This document shows, piece after piece, positions 7,954-17,129 of a stretch of 64,000 bases of DNA. The stretch is from positions 279,170-343,169 of the forward strand of contig CAXXMM010000002.1 of assembly GCA_963676385.2 (NCBI GenBank), in the 5' to 3' direction. Under the pieces are notes generated by a model. It was not told where the DNA came from. It worked only from the letters and a program-made list of their open reading frames with translations, and ran no database searches. Every line of letters begins with the position of its first letter. The stretch's first letter is position 1. Both the position numbers and the translations under genes were made by a program. Source of the stretch: UBA1422 sp963676385 (lineage in GTDB: Bacteria; Bacillota; Clostridia; Peptostreptococcales; Anaerovoracaceae).

Positions 7954-8823
7954 ATGGATGCCAAGGACGCAAACAAGTATATTATTTTACCCGACGGGCG
8001 ATGGATGCCAAGGTTGGGGCAGGGCACCTGGAGGATGGGTGAGGAACCTTCCCAACGACAGATGGAGGTTGATGCATTAAGGTATGGGATGAAGCTGGGG
8101 ATGAATATGATAGACTCTGCAGAAATGTATGCAGACGGACAAGCAGAGGACGTTTCGGGGGAAGCCATTCAGACGGTGAACAGAAAAGAGGTTTTTCTTG
8201 TATCAAAAGTCTATCCGGAAAATGCCAACCATGCCAAGATTTTTCAATCTTGTGATCAAACCTTAAATCATTTTGGGGTTACGACCTTGGACTTATATTT
8301 ATTGCATTGGAGAGAAAATGCAGATCTGACAGAAGTCGTTTACTGCATGGAAAAATTGGTGGATGAAGGGAAGATTAATGGTTGGGGAGTCTCCAATTTT
8401 GACACATCTGACATGATAGACCTTTGGACAGTCCCAGATGGAAATAAATGTGCAGTCAATCAGGTGTTGTATAATCTGGGTTCCAGAGGGATTGAGTACG
8501 ATTTAATGCCTTGGCAGAGAGAGCGGGGGGTTCCATTTATGGCCTATTGCCCCATTGCACAGGGGGCTAGCCTTCGGGAAGAACTTTTGGGAGATCAACA
8601 TGTTTTGGATATTGCGCTTCAATATGGCAAAACCCCCATGCAAATTCTTTTAAGTTTTGTATTACGTCATAAGGATGTGGCTGGGATTCCCAAGGCGGTA
8701 TCCAAAAAACATATTCAACAAAATGCTGAAGTAATGGACATTACTTTGAATGAAGAAGATTTGGCGTGGATATCCCAATCGTTCCCGGCACCCATAAGGA
8801 AAATGGAAATGGAAAAAGTCTGA
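7954..8823 (+). CDS. Aldo/keto reductase
   Basis: A 289-residue TIM-barrel oxidoreductase that reduces aldehydes or ketones with NAD(P)H. The catalytic tetrad is visible: Asp in MIDSAEMY, the Tyr four residues later, Lys in LVSKVYPE and His in LYLLHWRE. The C-terminal cofactor region includes GIPKAVSKKHIQQNAE. GGAGAGG precedes ATG 7954. It is the first gene of an operon with a glycyl radical enzyme and its activase, which suggests it reduces a carbonyl product made by that enzyme (inference). Confidence 0.9.
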   Translation: MDAKDANKYIILPDGRWMPRLGQGTWRMGEEPSQRQMEVDALRYGMKLGMNMIDSAEMYADGQAEDVSGEAIQTVNRKEVFLVSKVYPENANHAKIFQSCDQTLNHFGVTTLDLYLLHWRENADLTEVVYCMEKLVDEGKINGWGVSNFDTSDMIDLWTVPDGNKCAVNQVLYNLGSRGIEYDLMPWQRERGVPFMAYCPIAQGASLREELLGDQHVLDIALQYGKTPMQILLSFVLRHKDVAGIPKAVSKKHIQQNAEVMDITLNEEDLAWISQSFPAPIRKMEMEKV

Positions 8824-8881
8824 AAAGGGAAGAAAACGCTTATGAATCACAACAACCCAAAATTCTTGGAGGAAAGCAACC

Positions 8882-11251
8882 ATGTTAAATAATAGAATTC
8901 AACGAATGAAACAAAGATATTTGGATACCCGCCCCAACATCACTTCGGAGCGGATACGCCTTGCAACGGAGGGGTACCAAAAATATGCGGGAGAGGCCAT
9001 CTCCATTTTTAGGGCGAAAGTGCTTAGTTACGTATTGGAACACATGACAATCGTTATTCATGACGATGAACTAATTGCGGGAACCCCTACCAACACCTAT
9101 CGAGGCGCCAATCTTTTTCCAGAGTATACTTCCACCAAATGGCTGATGGAAGAGCTGGATGAATTTCCGGTTCGTTCAACGGATCCATACGACATTACAG
9201 ACGAAGATAAAGAAAAAATCAAGGAGCTGTTTCAATACTGGGATGGAAAAAGCATGGAAGATTTGGCTTCGGAATTGCTACCTTCCCATATCGAGCATGC
9301 GAGAGTTACTGATTTAATCACCATTGGGTGTCGAAATGGTTGCTCCGGAGAAACAACTCCCAACTACAAAAAGTTACTGACGCTGGGATTAAACGGCATA
9401 ATTGAACAGTGTGAAGAAATGATTGCTGCAACCGTTGGGGGTGACAAGAACAAGCAGGAAGCAATCGATTTTTGGAAAGCCGCCATTATTGAGTGTGAGG
9501 CAGTCATACACTTTGCCAGTCGGTATGCCGATTGTGCGTCGGCAATGGCAGAAAAAGAGAAAAATCCAGACAGAAAAGCAGAGCTGTTGACCATTGCAGA
9601 GAACTGCAGAAATGTACCGGGGAACCCGCCTAAGAGTTTTCACCAGGCATTGCAATTTGTATGGTTTATTCAGGTGGTGTTCCATATCGAAGCCCCAACA
9701 ACCGCTTGTGGATTCGGTCGATTTGACCAATATATGATGCCATTCTTAAAGATGACCCGGGAAAAAGGGCCTTTTTCCGACGAGAGGGCATTGGAGTTAC
9801 TGGAATGCTTCTATTTGAAGACCTGTGAAGTATATGAAGTAAGAGATAAATGGTATTCAAAATCCTTTGCAGGATATCCTATGTGGGAAATTCTAATGGT
9901 TGGCGGACAAACTATAGAAGGCAGAGATGCGACCAATGAATTATCCTATCTTTGCCTTGATGCGGCAGCAGAATTACAGACGCCACAACCGGTTTTGGCC
10001 GTCCGGGTTTTTGAAGGCACACCGGCTCCCCTTCTTCGAAAAGGAGCGGAAATGGTTCAAAAAGGTCTAGCTAATCCTGGATTTTTTAATGATAAGGTGG
10101 TCATCCCCATGGTGCTTGCCAAAGGAGCAACTATGGAGGAAGCCCGAGATTGGGTGATTGTTGGGTGCATTCAGCCTCAGGCAGGTGGGGGGACCGCCGA
10201 TGGAAGTCCGGACGCCGGGTATGTGAATGCACCAAAAATGCTAGAGTTGGTATTGCATAACGGTGTAAACCCCAGTACCGGAGAACTGGTGGGGCTTCAA
10301 ACCGGAGATCCGGAGCAATTTGAAACGAAGGAAGAAATCATTGATGCTGTGAAGAAACAAATGAAATACTTTTACCAAATGATTCGGGATGGATATAATA
10401 TTGTGGTACCCAATCATATGTTAAGACTTCCGGTTATTTTTGCATCTCTTGTGATGGATGGCTGCATCGAAAGTGGAAAGTCTGTCCAAGAAGGTGGTAC
10501 CAAATACAATTCTTCGGGAATGTTTATTACTGGACCGGCCAACCTTGCCGACTCTATTGTTGCCATTGAGGAAGTGGTATTGAAAGACAAGACCTTAACC
10601 ATGAAACAGTTGATTGAGATTCTGGACAAAAATTTTGAAGGGGAAGAACGAATTCGCCAACTGCTAATCAATAAACCGCCGAAATTTGGAAATGATAATA
10701 CCTATGCCGATGATATTGCACGAGATTTGGTGACATATGTAGCGAAGGAAGTACAGCAATATAAGGACGCCAGGGGAGGGCATTATTCTTTTTGCAACTT
10801 ATCTCAAACTGTGAATATTTCTCACGGCGAGGTGACAGGCGCCACCCCTGATGGACGATTGGCGGGAACACCGCTTAGTGATAATGCATCGCCGGCTATG
10901 GGGAGGGATGTTAATGGCCCAACGGCTACGGTTAAATCCGTTGCAGCGTTGGATCAAGTACAAAATAATGATGGCGCCCTATTTAATTTACGCTTTGATC
11001 CCCAAGGCATTCAAGGAGAAAACGGATTGGAAATTATCGAAGGTGTCATAAAAACCTACTTCGATCATTATGGTGAGCATATTCAAATTAATGTGGTAGA
11101 TACAGAAACCCTAAAGAAAGCCCAAGAGCATCCTGAAGATTATCGGGGGCTCATGGTTAGGGTAGCAGGATATATGGCATACTTTACCGAACTGGATCGG
11201 GCTGCCCAAGAAACCATTATCCAAAGAACTGCCCATTTAGGGAGATGCTGA
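8882..11251 (+). CDS. Glycyl radical enzyme of unknown substrate (PFL2-like)
   Basis: A 789-residue protein of the pyruvate formate-lyase superfamily. The glycyl radical motif RVAGYMAYF is near the C-terminus, with the radical Gly at about residue 763. The thiyl-radical Cys is at about residue 429, in VIVGCIQPQAGGGTADG. Many related enzymes (choline lyase, glycerol and propanediol dehydratases, hydroxyproline dehydratase) have Cys-x-Glu here; this one has Cys-Ile-Gln, so the usual acid/base Glu is absent. The length is typical of the PFL2-like branch. AGGAGG-like GGAGGAAAG precedes ATG 8882. The operon adds an aldo/keto reductase and a flavin-binding protein. Decarboxylation, C-C or C-X cleavage all remain possible. 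Confidence 0.9.
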   Translation: MLNNRIQRMKQRYLDTRPNITSERIRLATEGYQKYAGEAISIFRAKVLSYVLEHMTIVIHDDELIAGTPTNTYRGANLFPEYTSTKWLMEELDEFPVRSTDPYDITDEDKEKIKELFQYWDGKSMEDLASELLPSHIEHARVTDLITIGCRNGCSGETTPNYKKLLTLGLNGIIEQCEEMIAATVGGDKNKQEAIDFWKAAIIECEAVIHFASRYADCASAMAEKEKNPDRKAELLTIAENCRNVPGNPPKSFHQALQFVWFIQVVFHIEAPTTACGFGRFDQYMMPFLKMTREKGPFSDERALELLECFYLKTCEVYEVRDKWYSKSFAGYPMWEILMVGGQTIEGRDATNELSYLCLDAAAELQTPQPVLAVRVFEGTPAPLLRKGAEMVQKGLANPGFFNDKVVIPMVLAKGATMEEARDWVIVGCIQPQAGGGTADGSPDAGYVNAPKMLELVLHNGVNPSTGELVGLQTGDPEQFETKEEIIDAVKKQMKYFYQMIRDGYNIVVPNHMLRLPVIFASLVMDGCIESGKSVQEGGTKYNSSGMFITGPANLADSIVAIEEVVLKDKTLTMKQLIEILDKNFEGEERIRQLLINKPPKFGNDNTYADDIARDLVTYVAKEVQQYKDARGGHYSFCNLSQTVNISHGEVTGATPDGRLAGTPLSDNASPAMGRDVNGPTATVKSVAALDQVQNNDGALFNLRFDPQGIQGENGLEIIEGVIKTYFDHYGEHIQINVVDTETLKKAQEHPEDYRGLMVRVAGYMAYFTELDRAAQETIIQRTAHLGRC

Positions 11252-12186
11252 TGAAGGAAATGATAAAGGGAATTGTAGGTGGGATACAAAAATTCAGCAC
11301 AGATGATGGTCCTGGGATTCGTACCACCGTTTTTCTGAAGGGGTGCCCTTTGAATTGCAAATGGTGTCACAATCCTGAGCTAATTGATGATAACATTCAA
11401 GTCATTGTATCCCCGGCCAGCTGTATTGGCTGCAGGGTTTGTGCCTCCACCTGTCCAACCGACGCTATTTCATTCCCCGATGGAAAAGTGTCAATCCATT
11501 GGAATCATTGTACCCAATGTATGAAATGCACAGAGGTCTGTTATGCTAAGGGCTTGAATGCGGCAGGCAGTTGGATGACCGTATCTCAAGTCATGGAGGT
11601 TGTGGGGCAAGACAAAGACTTTTATCTCCATACCAATGGTGGTATAACTATTAGCGGGGGGGAGTTGCTATGCCAAACGGATTTTGTGAATGGGATCATT
11701 GCCGCCTGCAAAGAGGCGCAAATCAATGTGGCATTGGACACCTCAGGATATGGAGATTATGAAACATTGAAAACTTTGGCATCCAATAGCAATTGCACCC
11801 ACATATTGTACGATATAAAGTTGATTCAAAGGGGTTTGCACCAGGATTATGCCGGAGTAGACAATGATGTGATTCTTTCCAACCTAAGGATGTTGGCCTC
11901 TGATTTGGTCATTCAACCAAAAATAATCATTCGAATGCCGTTGATAAAGGATTTAAATGATACAGATGAAATCATTGAGGAAACCAGGGGATTTTTGATG
12001 AAAAACAGGTTGAACCAAGTAATGTTGTTGCCTTATCACCAGTTGGGCGTATCAAAAAGTCAGCATATTGGGAAAAATCAGGAAGTCTTTCAGCCCACAA
12101 CAGCGAAGCGCCTTGCTGAAATAAAGGAATTCTTTGAGAACTGTGGGATCTCAACTGAGATATCCAGTGAAGGACAAGGGAAATAA
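11251..12186 (+). CDS. Glycyl radical enzyme activase (radical SAM)
   Basis: A 311-residue radical SAM activase. The SAM cluster motif is CPLNCKWCHNPE (CxxxCxxC). An inserted ferredoxin-like segment has two four-cysteine sets (CIGCRVCASTCPTDA and CTQCMKCTEVCYAKG), typical of activases for PFL2-like enzymes rather than of PflA itself. GGISISGGE-like 'GGITISGGELL' is the SAM-binding element. It installs the glycyl radical on the preceding enzyme. The ATG at 11251 overlaps the TGA of that gene, with GGGAG 6 nt upstream, a sign of coupled translation; ATG 11245 is an alternative. Confidence 0.93.
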   Translation: MKEMIKGIVGGIQKFSTDDGPGIRTTVFLKGCPLNCKWCHNPELIDDNIQVIVSPASCIGCRVCASTCPTDAISFPDGKVSIHWNHCTQCMKCTEVCYAKGLNAAGSWMTVSQVMEVVGQDKDFYLHTNGGITISGGELLCQTDFVNGIIAACKEAQINVALDTSGYGDYETLKTLASNSNCTHILYDIKLIQRGLHQDYAGVDNDVILSNLRMLASDLVIQPKIIIRMPLIKDLNDTDEIIEETRGFLMKNRLNQVMLLPYHQLGVSKSQHIGKNQEVFQPTTAKRLAEIKEFFENCGISTEISSEGQGK

Positions 12187-12198
12187 TTGGAGGTAAAA

Positions 12199-12696
12199 AT
12201 GTTCAGAGAAATGAGACGATTTAAGCAATTGTTGCCCCAGGAAGAGAATGAAGGAGTGCTTTGGCGAGGAACCAATGGTATCCTTGGTTGTTTGGGAGAT
12301 GATGACTATCCTTACACCGTTCCTTTAAGTTATGCATATTATCATGGAAAAATCTATTTTCATTCGGCAAAGGCAGGCCATAAAGTGGATGCAATGAAGC
12401 AACACGAAAAAGTTTCCTTTACTGTTGTTGATGAAGACACCATTGTCAGTGCAGAATACACTACATACTTTCGAAGTGTTGTGATTTTTGGAAAAGCAAG
12501 AATTGTGGAAGGGGCAGAGCGAGATGATGCGTTCCGCGCTATGGTAGAAAAATATTCCGGGGAGCAACCGGAAGAAAAAAAATCCAAGGAGGTGCATGAA
12601 TGTGGCGCGTCAATTATCTATGCCATTGATGTCGACCAGATGACGGGGAAAGAATCTATGGAGTTTGTCAGAGCAAAAAAGAATCAACTTAAGTAA
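12199..12696 (+). CDS. Pyridoxamine 5'-phosphate oxidase-like flavin-binding protein (NimA-like)
   Basis: A 165-residue split-barrel protein. MRRFKQLLPQEENEGVLWRG followed by YPYTVPLSYAYYHGKIYFHS and AGHKVDAMK fits the NimA-like/PPOX group, which binds FMN or related cofactors and often reduces small molecules. GGAGG lies 7 nt before ATG 12199. It is the fourth gene of the glycyl radical enzyme operon; its role there is unknown. Confidence 0.8.
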   Translation: MFREMRRFKQLLPQEENEGVLWRGTNGILGCLGDDDYPYTVPLSYAYYHGKIYFHSAKAGHKVDAMKQHEKVSFTVVDEDTIVSAEYTTYFRSVVIFGKARIVEGAERDDAFRAMVEKYSGEQPEEKKSKEVHECGASIIYAIDVDQMTGKESMEFVRAKKNQLK

Positions 12697-12733
12697 ACAA
12701 CAGGCTTTCACAAAGCCAAAGAGAGGAGAAAAT

Positions 12734-13054
12734 ATGATAGTTGTAACAACGGAGAATTTAAAAGGGTTTAAAGTAGTTGAAGTAAAAGGCCAGGCTTTTG
12801 GTCTTATTGTCCGAAGCCGAGGGATTGGTGGAAATATTGTGGCGGGCCTTCGCAGTGTGGTGGGCGGAGAAATTCATGAGTATACAGAGATGTTGGAAGA
12901 TGCGCGAAAACAAGCCATTGACCGTCTTGTGAAAAATGCGGCAGCCATGGGGGCAAACGCAGTGGTCATGATGAGATTCGATTCCAGTGAAATTGGACAA
13001 AACATGAGTGAAGTACTTGCTTATGGCACTGCAGTAGTGGTAGAAAAGGAATAA
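12734..13054 (+). CDS. YbjQ/UPF0145 family protein
   Basis: A 106-residue protein with the UPF0145 pattern: ENLKGFKVVEVKGQAFG, a central IVAGLRSVVGGEIHEYTEML and GANAVVMMRFDSS. The family forms small oligomeric barrels of unknown function and is sometimes called heavy-metal binding. GAGAGGAG precedes ATG 12734. The stop overlaps the next start. Confidence 0.88.
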   Translation: MIVVTTENLKGFKVVEVKGQAFGLIVRSRGIGGNIVAGLRSVVGGEIHEYTEMLEDARKQAIDRLVKNAAAMGANAVVMMRFDSSEIGQNMSEVLAYGTAVVVEKE

Positions 13055-13302
13055 TGCCCATGGACGATACAATCTTCCTTCTTGCATTTTGTGGCGTGAT
13101 TGCTGGCATTGCAATTCTGGTAACTGTCATTTCTTTAGTGTGTATTGACAAAAGATACCACAAGAATCATGGGACAAAAATCCCATTTGGATATATCCGA
13201 ACTGAAGAGGTGACCATTGATCCCAAAAATAACAAAAGATTCCGTGTATATTATGATGAAAAAAATGGAGAACGATTTTACCATGAAGAGGAATTAGAAT
13301 AA
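13054..13302 (+). CDS. Small membrane protein
   Basis: An 82-residue protein with one transmembrane helix near the N-terminus (about residues 7-29, FLLAFCGVIAGIAILVTVIS) and a charged C-terminal tail that looks cytoplasmic. No family recognised. Its ATG overlaps the TAA of ybjQ; an ATG at 13060 is the alternative start. Last gene before a terminator. Confidence 0.6.
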   Translation: MPMDDTIFLLAFCGVIAGIAILVTVISLVCIDKRYHKNHGTKIPFGYIRTEEVTIDPKNNKRFRVYYDEKNGERFYHEEELE

Positions 13303-13338
13303 TCCATGCCAGTTAGAATTATATCATTGGATAAACTG

Positions 13339-13368
13339 AAGCAACACCAAAATCGGTGTTGCTTTTAT
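13339..13368 (+). terminator. Intrinsic terminator of the glycyl radical enzyme operon
   Basis: A 10-bp stem, AAGCAACACC with GGTGTTGCTT, a 6-nt loop, then TTATG. The short T run makes it moderately strong. Confidence 0.7.
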
Positions 13369-13439
13369 GTTGAAAAAAACAAGAGATCAACCTGTGGAAG
13401 CCTTCTGATTCCAAGAAGAAAAAGATTTTCTGAATATTC

Positions 13440-13476
13440 TTGCTATTATAAAAGGGGAGTGTTAAAATATTGTCAA
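13440..13476 (+). promoter_or_regulatory. Hydrogenase operon promoter with a Rex-like site
   Basis: TTGCTA (13440-13445) and TAAAAT (13463-13468) are 17 bp apart. Across the -10, 13459-13476 reads GTGTTAA-AATA-TTGTCAA, which matches the Rex operator TTGTTAA-n4-TTAACAA at 11 of 14 arm positions. Rex represses fermentation and hydrogenase genes at low NADH/NAD+, so the location makes biological sense. The match is imperfect. Confidence 0.4.
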
Positions 13477-13497
13477 ATAAGGATCGGAGGTGCTTAT

Positions 13498-14007
13498 ATG
13501 GCTAATGTCTTAGAAAACGAAGCATGCAAAGACTTAAGCGAAGAGAAAAAATTCGCATTGCTGGATGAAGTAATAAAAGAATATGAAGGAAAAGAAAGTA
13601 ATCTCATTCAAATTCTCCATATGGGGCAGGCTATTTTTGGCTATTTACCAACGGATGTTCAGACATATATTGCCAAGCAGATGAATTTGCCGGTGTCAAA
13701 AGTAGGGAGTGTGCTGACATTCTACACCTATTTTTCCACCGTGCCAAAAGGAGAACATACGATTTGTACCTGTTTGGGTACTGCTTGTTATGTGAGGGGC
13801 GGCAAAAAAATAATTGAAAAACTGAAAGAAACCATTGGCATTGATGTTGGAGAAACCACTGCGGATATGAAATTTTCTCTTCAGGTGGTTCGATGCATGG
13901 GAGCTTGCGGTCTTGCACCTGCCATCAAAGTGGATGATAAAGTATATAAACGAGTGAACCCCAACAAACTTCAGCAAATTCTCAAACAATATGATGGTGG
14001 GAGGTAG
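13498..14007 (+). CDS. hydC: NuoE-like [2Fe-2S] subunit of trimeric [FeFe] hydrogenase
   Basis: A 169-residue thioredoxin-like ferredoxin subunit. The four cluster cysteines appear as CTCLGTACYVRGG and VRCMGACGLAPA. The N-terminal helical part contains LIQILHMGQAIFGYLP, standard for the NuoE/24-kDa family. It is the small subunit of NAD(P)-linked trimeric [FeFe] hydrogenases. GGAGG lies 7 nt before ATG 13498; longer upstream reading has no support. The NuoF-like gene follows after 5 nt. Confidence 0.92.
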   Translation: MANVLENEACKDLSEEKKFALLDEVIKEYEGKESNLIQILHMGQAIFGYLPTDVQTYIAKQMNLPVSKVGSVLTFYTYFSTVPKGEHTICTCLGTACYVRGGKKIIEKLKETIGIDVGETTADMKFSLQVVRCMGACGLAPAIKVDDKVYKRVNPNKLQQILKQYDGGR

Positions 14008-14012
14008 TTGAA

Positions 14013-17000
14013 ATGTCTAAGTATAAAATCATCAACTCGGTGAAGGATTTAGATACTGTTAAGACTCAATTCCTGAAAGAGGAAGGGCAATACGAAAGGA
14101 CGTTGCTATTTTGTTCTGGATCCGGTTGTGTGTCCTCAAATTGCGTGGAAGTGAGAGACGCCCTGATTGCCCAGTTGGAAAAGGAAGGGCTTCGGGACAA
14201 GGTAAAATTAAGTTTAACTGGATGCATTGGGATTTGCGAAGTTGGCCCACGGCTTACGGTAATGCCGGATGGTGTGTTTTATTGTAAGTTAAAACCCGAA
14301 GACATGAAAAAAATTGTTAAGCGACATCTAGTGGAGAATCAGGTGGTGGAAGAATTTTGCTATACCGACGGGGTGACAGGAGAAAAAATCCCACAAATGC
14401 GCGATATCACATTTTTCAAAGGTCAAAACAAAAGAGTGCTGCGGGATTGCGGCATGATTGGGCATAAATCAATGGAAGAATATATTGCCCATGACGGCTA
14501 CTACGCATTGGCAAAAGCGCTGGAAAACATGACTCCTGAAGAAGTCATTCAGGAGGTAAAGAAATCCGGACTTCGGGGTCGAGGCGGCGGTGGGTTTTCC
14601 ACCGGTGTGAAGTGGTCTTTGGCGGCAAAGACACCGGGGGAGCAGAAATATATTATCTGTAACGCAGATGAGGGGGATCCGGGAGCTTTCATGGATCGTA
14701 GTTTATTGGAAGGGAACTCCCATGCAGTATTGGAAGGGATGGCTATTGCCGGATATGCAGTCGGTGCAAATCAGGGATTTGTATATGTTCGGGCAGAATA
14801 TCCCCTTGCTATTGAAGTGTTGGAACAGGCAATCGAAGATGCTAGACAAAAAAACATTCTAGGCAAAAATATATTTGGCACTGGCTTCGATTTTGATGTG
14901 GCAATCAGAATTGGAGCGGGCGCTTTTGTATGTGGAGAAGAAACCGCGTTAATGAAGTCGGTGGAAGGACGAAGAGGCGAACCAAATCAAAAACCTCCAT
15001 ATCCGGCAGATTCCGGATTGTATGGAAAGCCCACAGTCATTAACAACGTGGAAACCTTAGGGAATGTATCTTCAATTATCCTAAATGGTGCGGATTGGTT
15101 TGCCCAACTGGGTACTGAAAAAAGCAAGGGAACCAAAGTCTTTGCTTTGGCGGGAGACATTAATAACACAGGCTTGATTGAAGTGCCTATGGGGGTTACT
15201 TTAGGGGAAATTATCTTTGGCATTGGAGGAGGGATTCCCAAGGGAAAGAAATTCAAAGTTGCTCAAACAGGAGGACCTTCCGGAGGTTGCCTGACCAAGG
15301 CCCACTTAAACACCCCCATTGATTATGATTCTCTTGTAGAGTTAGGGGCTATCATGGGGTCCGGCGGGCTCATTAGTATGAATGAGGACACCTGCATGGT
15401 GGACGTGGCCAGATTTTTTATGGAGTTTGTCCAAGACGAGTCTTGCGGTAAATGTGTGCCATGTCGAACTGGGACCAAGCGGATGCTGGAAATTCTAGAA
15501 AGGATTACTCGAGGTGAAGGTAAAGAAGGCGACGTGGAATTGCTAGTAGAGCTTGCCAATACCATAAAGGATACCGCCTTATGCGGACTGGGGCAGACGG
15601 CACCCAATCCGGTCCTTAGCACCATAAAATACTTCCGGGAAGAGTACGATGAACATATTAAATACAAGTACTGTAGGGCAGGGGTCTGCTCAGAATTGTT
15701 TATTTCCCCTTGCGAAAACGCATGCCCCGCCAACGTCAATGTGCCAGGCTATCTCGCCTTAATCTCTGCGGGTAGAATCAAAGATGCCTATCAGTTGATT
15801 CGACAGGAAAACCCATTTCCATCAGTATGTGGAAGGGTCTGCACCCACCCTTGCGAGAGCAAATGCAGAAGAGGACAGATGGATGAACCCTTGGCCATTT
15901 CGGACCTGAAACGATATGTTGCGGATGAAATATTTAAAAATAATGATCCATTTGTGGATTTGGTTTTTCCTCAAAAAAACAAATCCGTTGGTATTATTGG
16001 TGCAGGGCCTTCCGGCCTGACCTGTGGATATTATCTTGCTCGATTGGGGTACGATGTCACAGTTTATGAAGCCCAACCGGTTGCCGGTGGTGTTTTGATT
16101 TTTGGCATTCCCGAATATCGATTGCCCAAAGCGGTTTTAGGCAAAGAAATTGACACCATCAGGCAAGTAGGTGTCAAAATCATGACAAGTGTAGAGGTGG
16201 GAAAGGATATTGACTTTGATCAACTCAAAGAGAAGCATCAGGCAATCTATATTTCCACCGGGGCACAGTTGTCCCGAAAGGTTGGCATTAAGGGAGAAAG
16301 TTTGCCTGGGGTTTACCATGGATTTGATTTGCTGAAAGATGTAAACCTTGGGAAGAAAATGGATTTGGAGGGTATCGTAGCCGTTATTGGTGGCGGAAGC
16401 ACGGCCTTTGATGCAGCTAGGGTGTCCATTCGAAAGGGTGCAAAAGAGGTACACATTTTTTATCGACGCACCTGTGATGATATGCCGGCTGATCCATCTG
16501 AAATTCAGGAAGCAATTGAAGAGGGTGTTATCATTCACCCGTTGGTTCGTCCGTTGGAATTCATTGGAGATACCAAGGTAACGCAAATAAAATTAATTCA
16601 AATGGAACTTTCCGGGTTTGATTTTGATGGAAGAAAGAAACCTTGCGATGTTCAGGGATCAGAATTTGTTTTTGATGTAGACCTTGTGATTCCTGCTGTT
16701 AGTCAGTACTCCGATCTTCCATTTGTACGGAAAGAAGAGGTGGAGGCAACGCCCATGGGAACCTTTGTGGTAGATCCTGATACAAGGATGACTTCCATGA
16801 AAGGAGTCTTTTCCGGTGGTGACGTGGTACGGGGATCTGATGTGGTGATTACTGCCATTGCAGACGGAAAAAAGGCGGCCTCGGAAATCGACAAATATCT
16901 GGGAGGTTTGGGACAACTCAATAAAGGGGAGCCAATTGACATTCCTATGAATCAAGATGATGGGGAAGTAACGGAGCACAACAGATTTATGATGGATTAT

Positions 17001-17111
17001 TTAAAACCGGATGAAAGAATAGATAACTTTGATGAAGTTTGCCTAGGTTTTCATCGACTCAACGCCATTGCTGAGTCCATGCGATGCCTGCGCTGTGACC
17101 GAAGACTGTAG
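14013..17111 (+). CDS. hydB: NuoF-like hydrogenase subunit fused to a GltD-like NAD(P)H oxidoreductase module
   Basis: A 1032-residue fusion. Residues 1-110 are a thioredoxin-like [2Fe-2S] domain (CSGSGCVSSNC). Residues 130-545 are the NuoF module: GLRGRGGGGFSTG for FMN/NADH, an SLBB domain, and CGKCVPCRTGT for a 4Fe-4S cluster. Instead of the usual C-terminal 2x[4Fe-4S] ferredoxin domain, from about residue 565 comes a Fer4_20/DPD-type region (CENACPANVNVPGY, CGRVCTHPCESKC) and a complete GltD-like flavoprotein with GIIGAGPSGLT (about 660) and AVIGGGSTAFDAARV (about 789). The end, MRCLRCDRRL, is typical of GltD-like proteins. It thus has two nucleotide-handling sites, which suggests NADH and NADPH may both be substrates. 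Confidence 0.92.
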   Translation: MSKYKIINSVKDLDTVKTQFLKEEGQYERTLLFCSGSGCVSSNCVEVRDALIAQLEKEGLRDKVKLSLTGCIGICEVGPRLTVMPDGVFYCKLKPEDMKKIVKRHLVENQVVEEFCYTDGVTGEKIPQMRDITFFKGQNKRVLRDCGMIGHKSMEEYIAHDGYYALAKALENMTPEEVIQEVKKSGLRGRGGGGFSTGVKWSLAAKTPGEQKYIICNADEGDPGAFMDRSLLEGNSHAVLEGMAIAGYAVGANQGFVYVRAEYPLAIEVLEQAIEDARQKNILGKNIFGTGFDFDVAIRIGAGAFVCGEETALMKSVEGRRGEPNQKPPYPADSGLYGKPTVINNVETLGNVSSIILNGADWFAQLGTEKSKGTKVFALAGDINNTGLIEVPMGVTLGEIIFGIGGGIPKGKKFKVAQTGGPSGGCLTKAHLNTPIDYDSLVELGAIMGSGGLISMNEDTCMVDVARFFMEFVQDESCGKCVPCRTGTKRMLEILERITRGEGKEGDVELLVELANTIKDTALCGLGQTAPNPVLSTIKYFREEYDEHIKYKYCRAGVCSELFISPCENACPANVNVPGYLALISAGRIKDAYQLIRQENPFPSVCGRVCTHPCESKCRRGQMDEPLAISDLKRYVADEIFKNNDPFVDLVFPQKNKSVGIIGAGPSGLTCGYYLARLGYDVTVYEAQPVAGGVLIFGIPEYRLPKAVLGKEIDTIRQVGVKIMTSVEVGKDIDFDQLKEKHQAIYISTGAQLSRKVGIKGESLPGVYHGFDLLKDVNLGKKMDLEGIVAVIGGGSTAFDAARVSIRKGAKEVHIFYRRTCDDMPADPSEIQEAIEEGVIIHPLVRPLEFIGDTKVTQIKLIQMELSGFDFDGRKKPCDVQGSEFVFDVDLVIPAVSQYSDLPFVRKEEVEATPMGTFVVDPDTRMTSMKGVFSGGDVVRGSDVVITAIADGKKAASEIDKYLGGLGQLNKGEPIDIPMNQDDGEVTEHNRFMMDYLKPDERIDNFDEVCLGFHRLNAIAESMRCLRCDRRL

Positions 17112-17129
17112 AAGTGGGAGGAAAACAAA

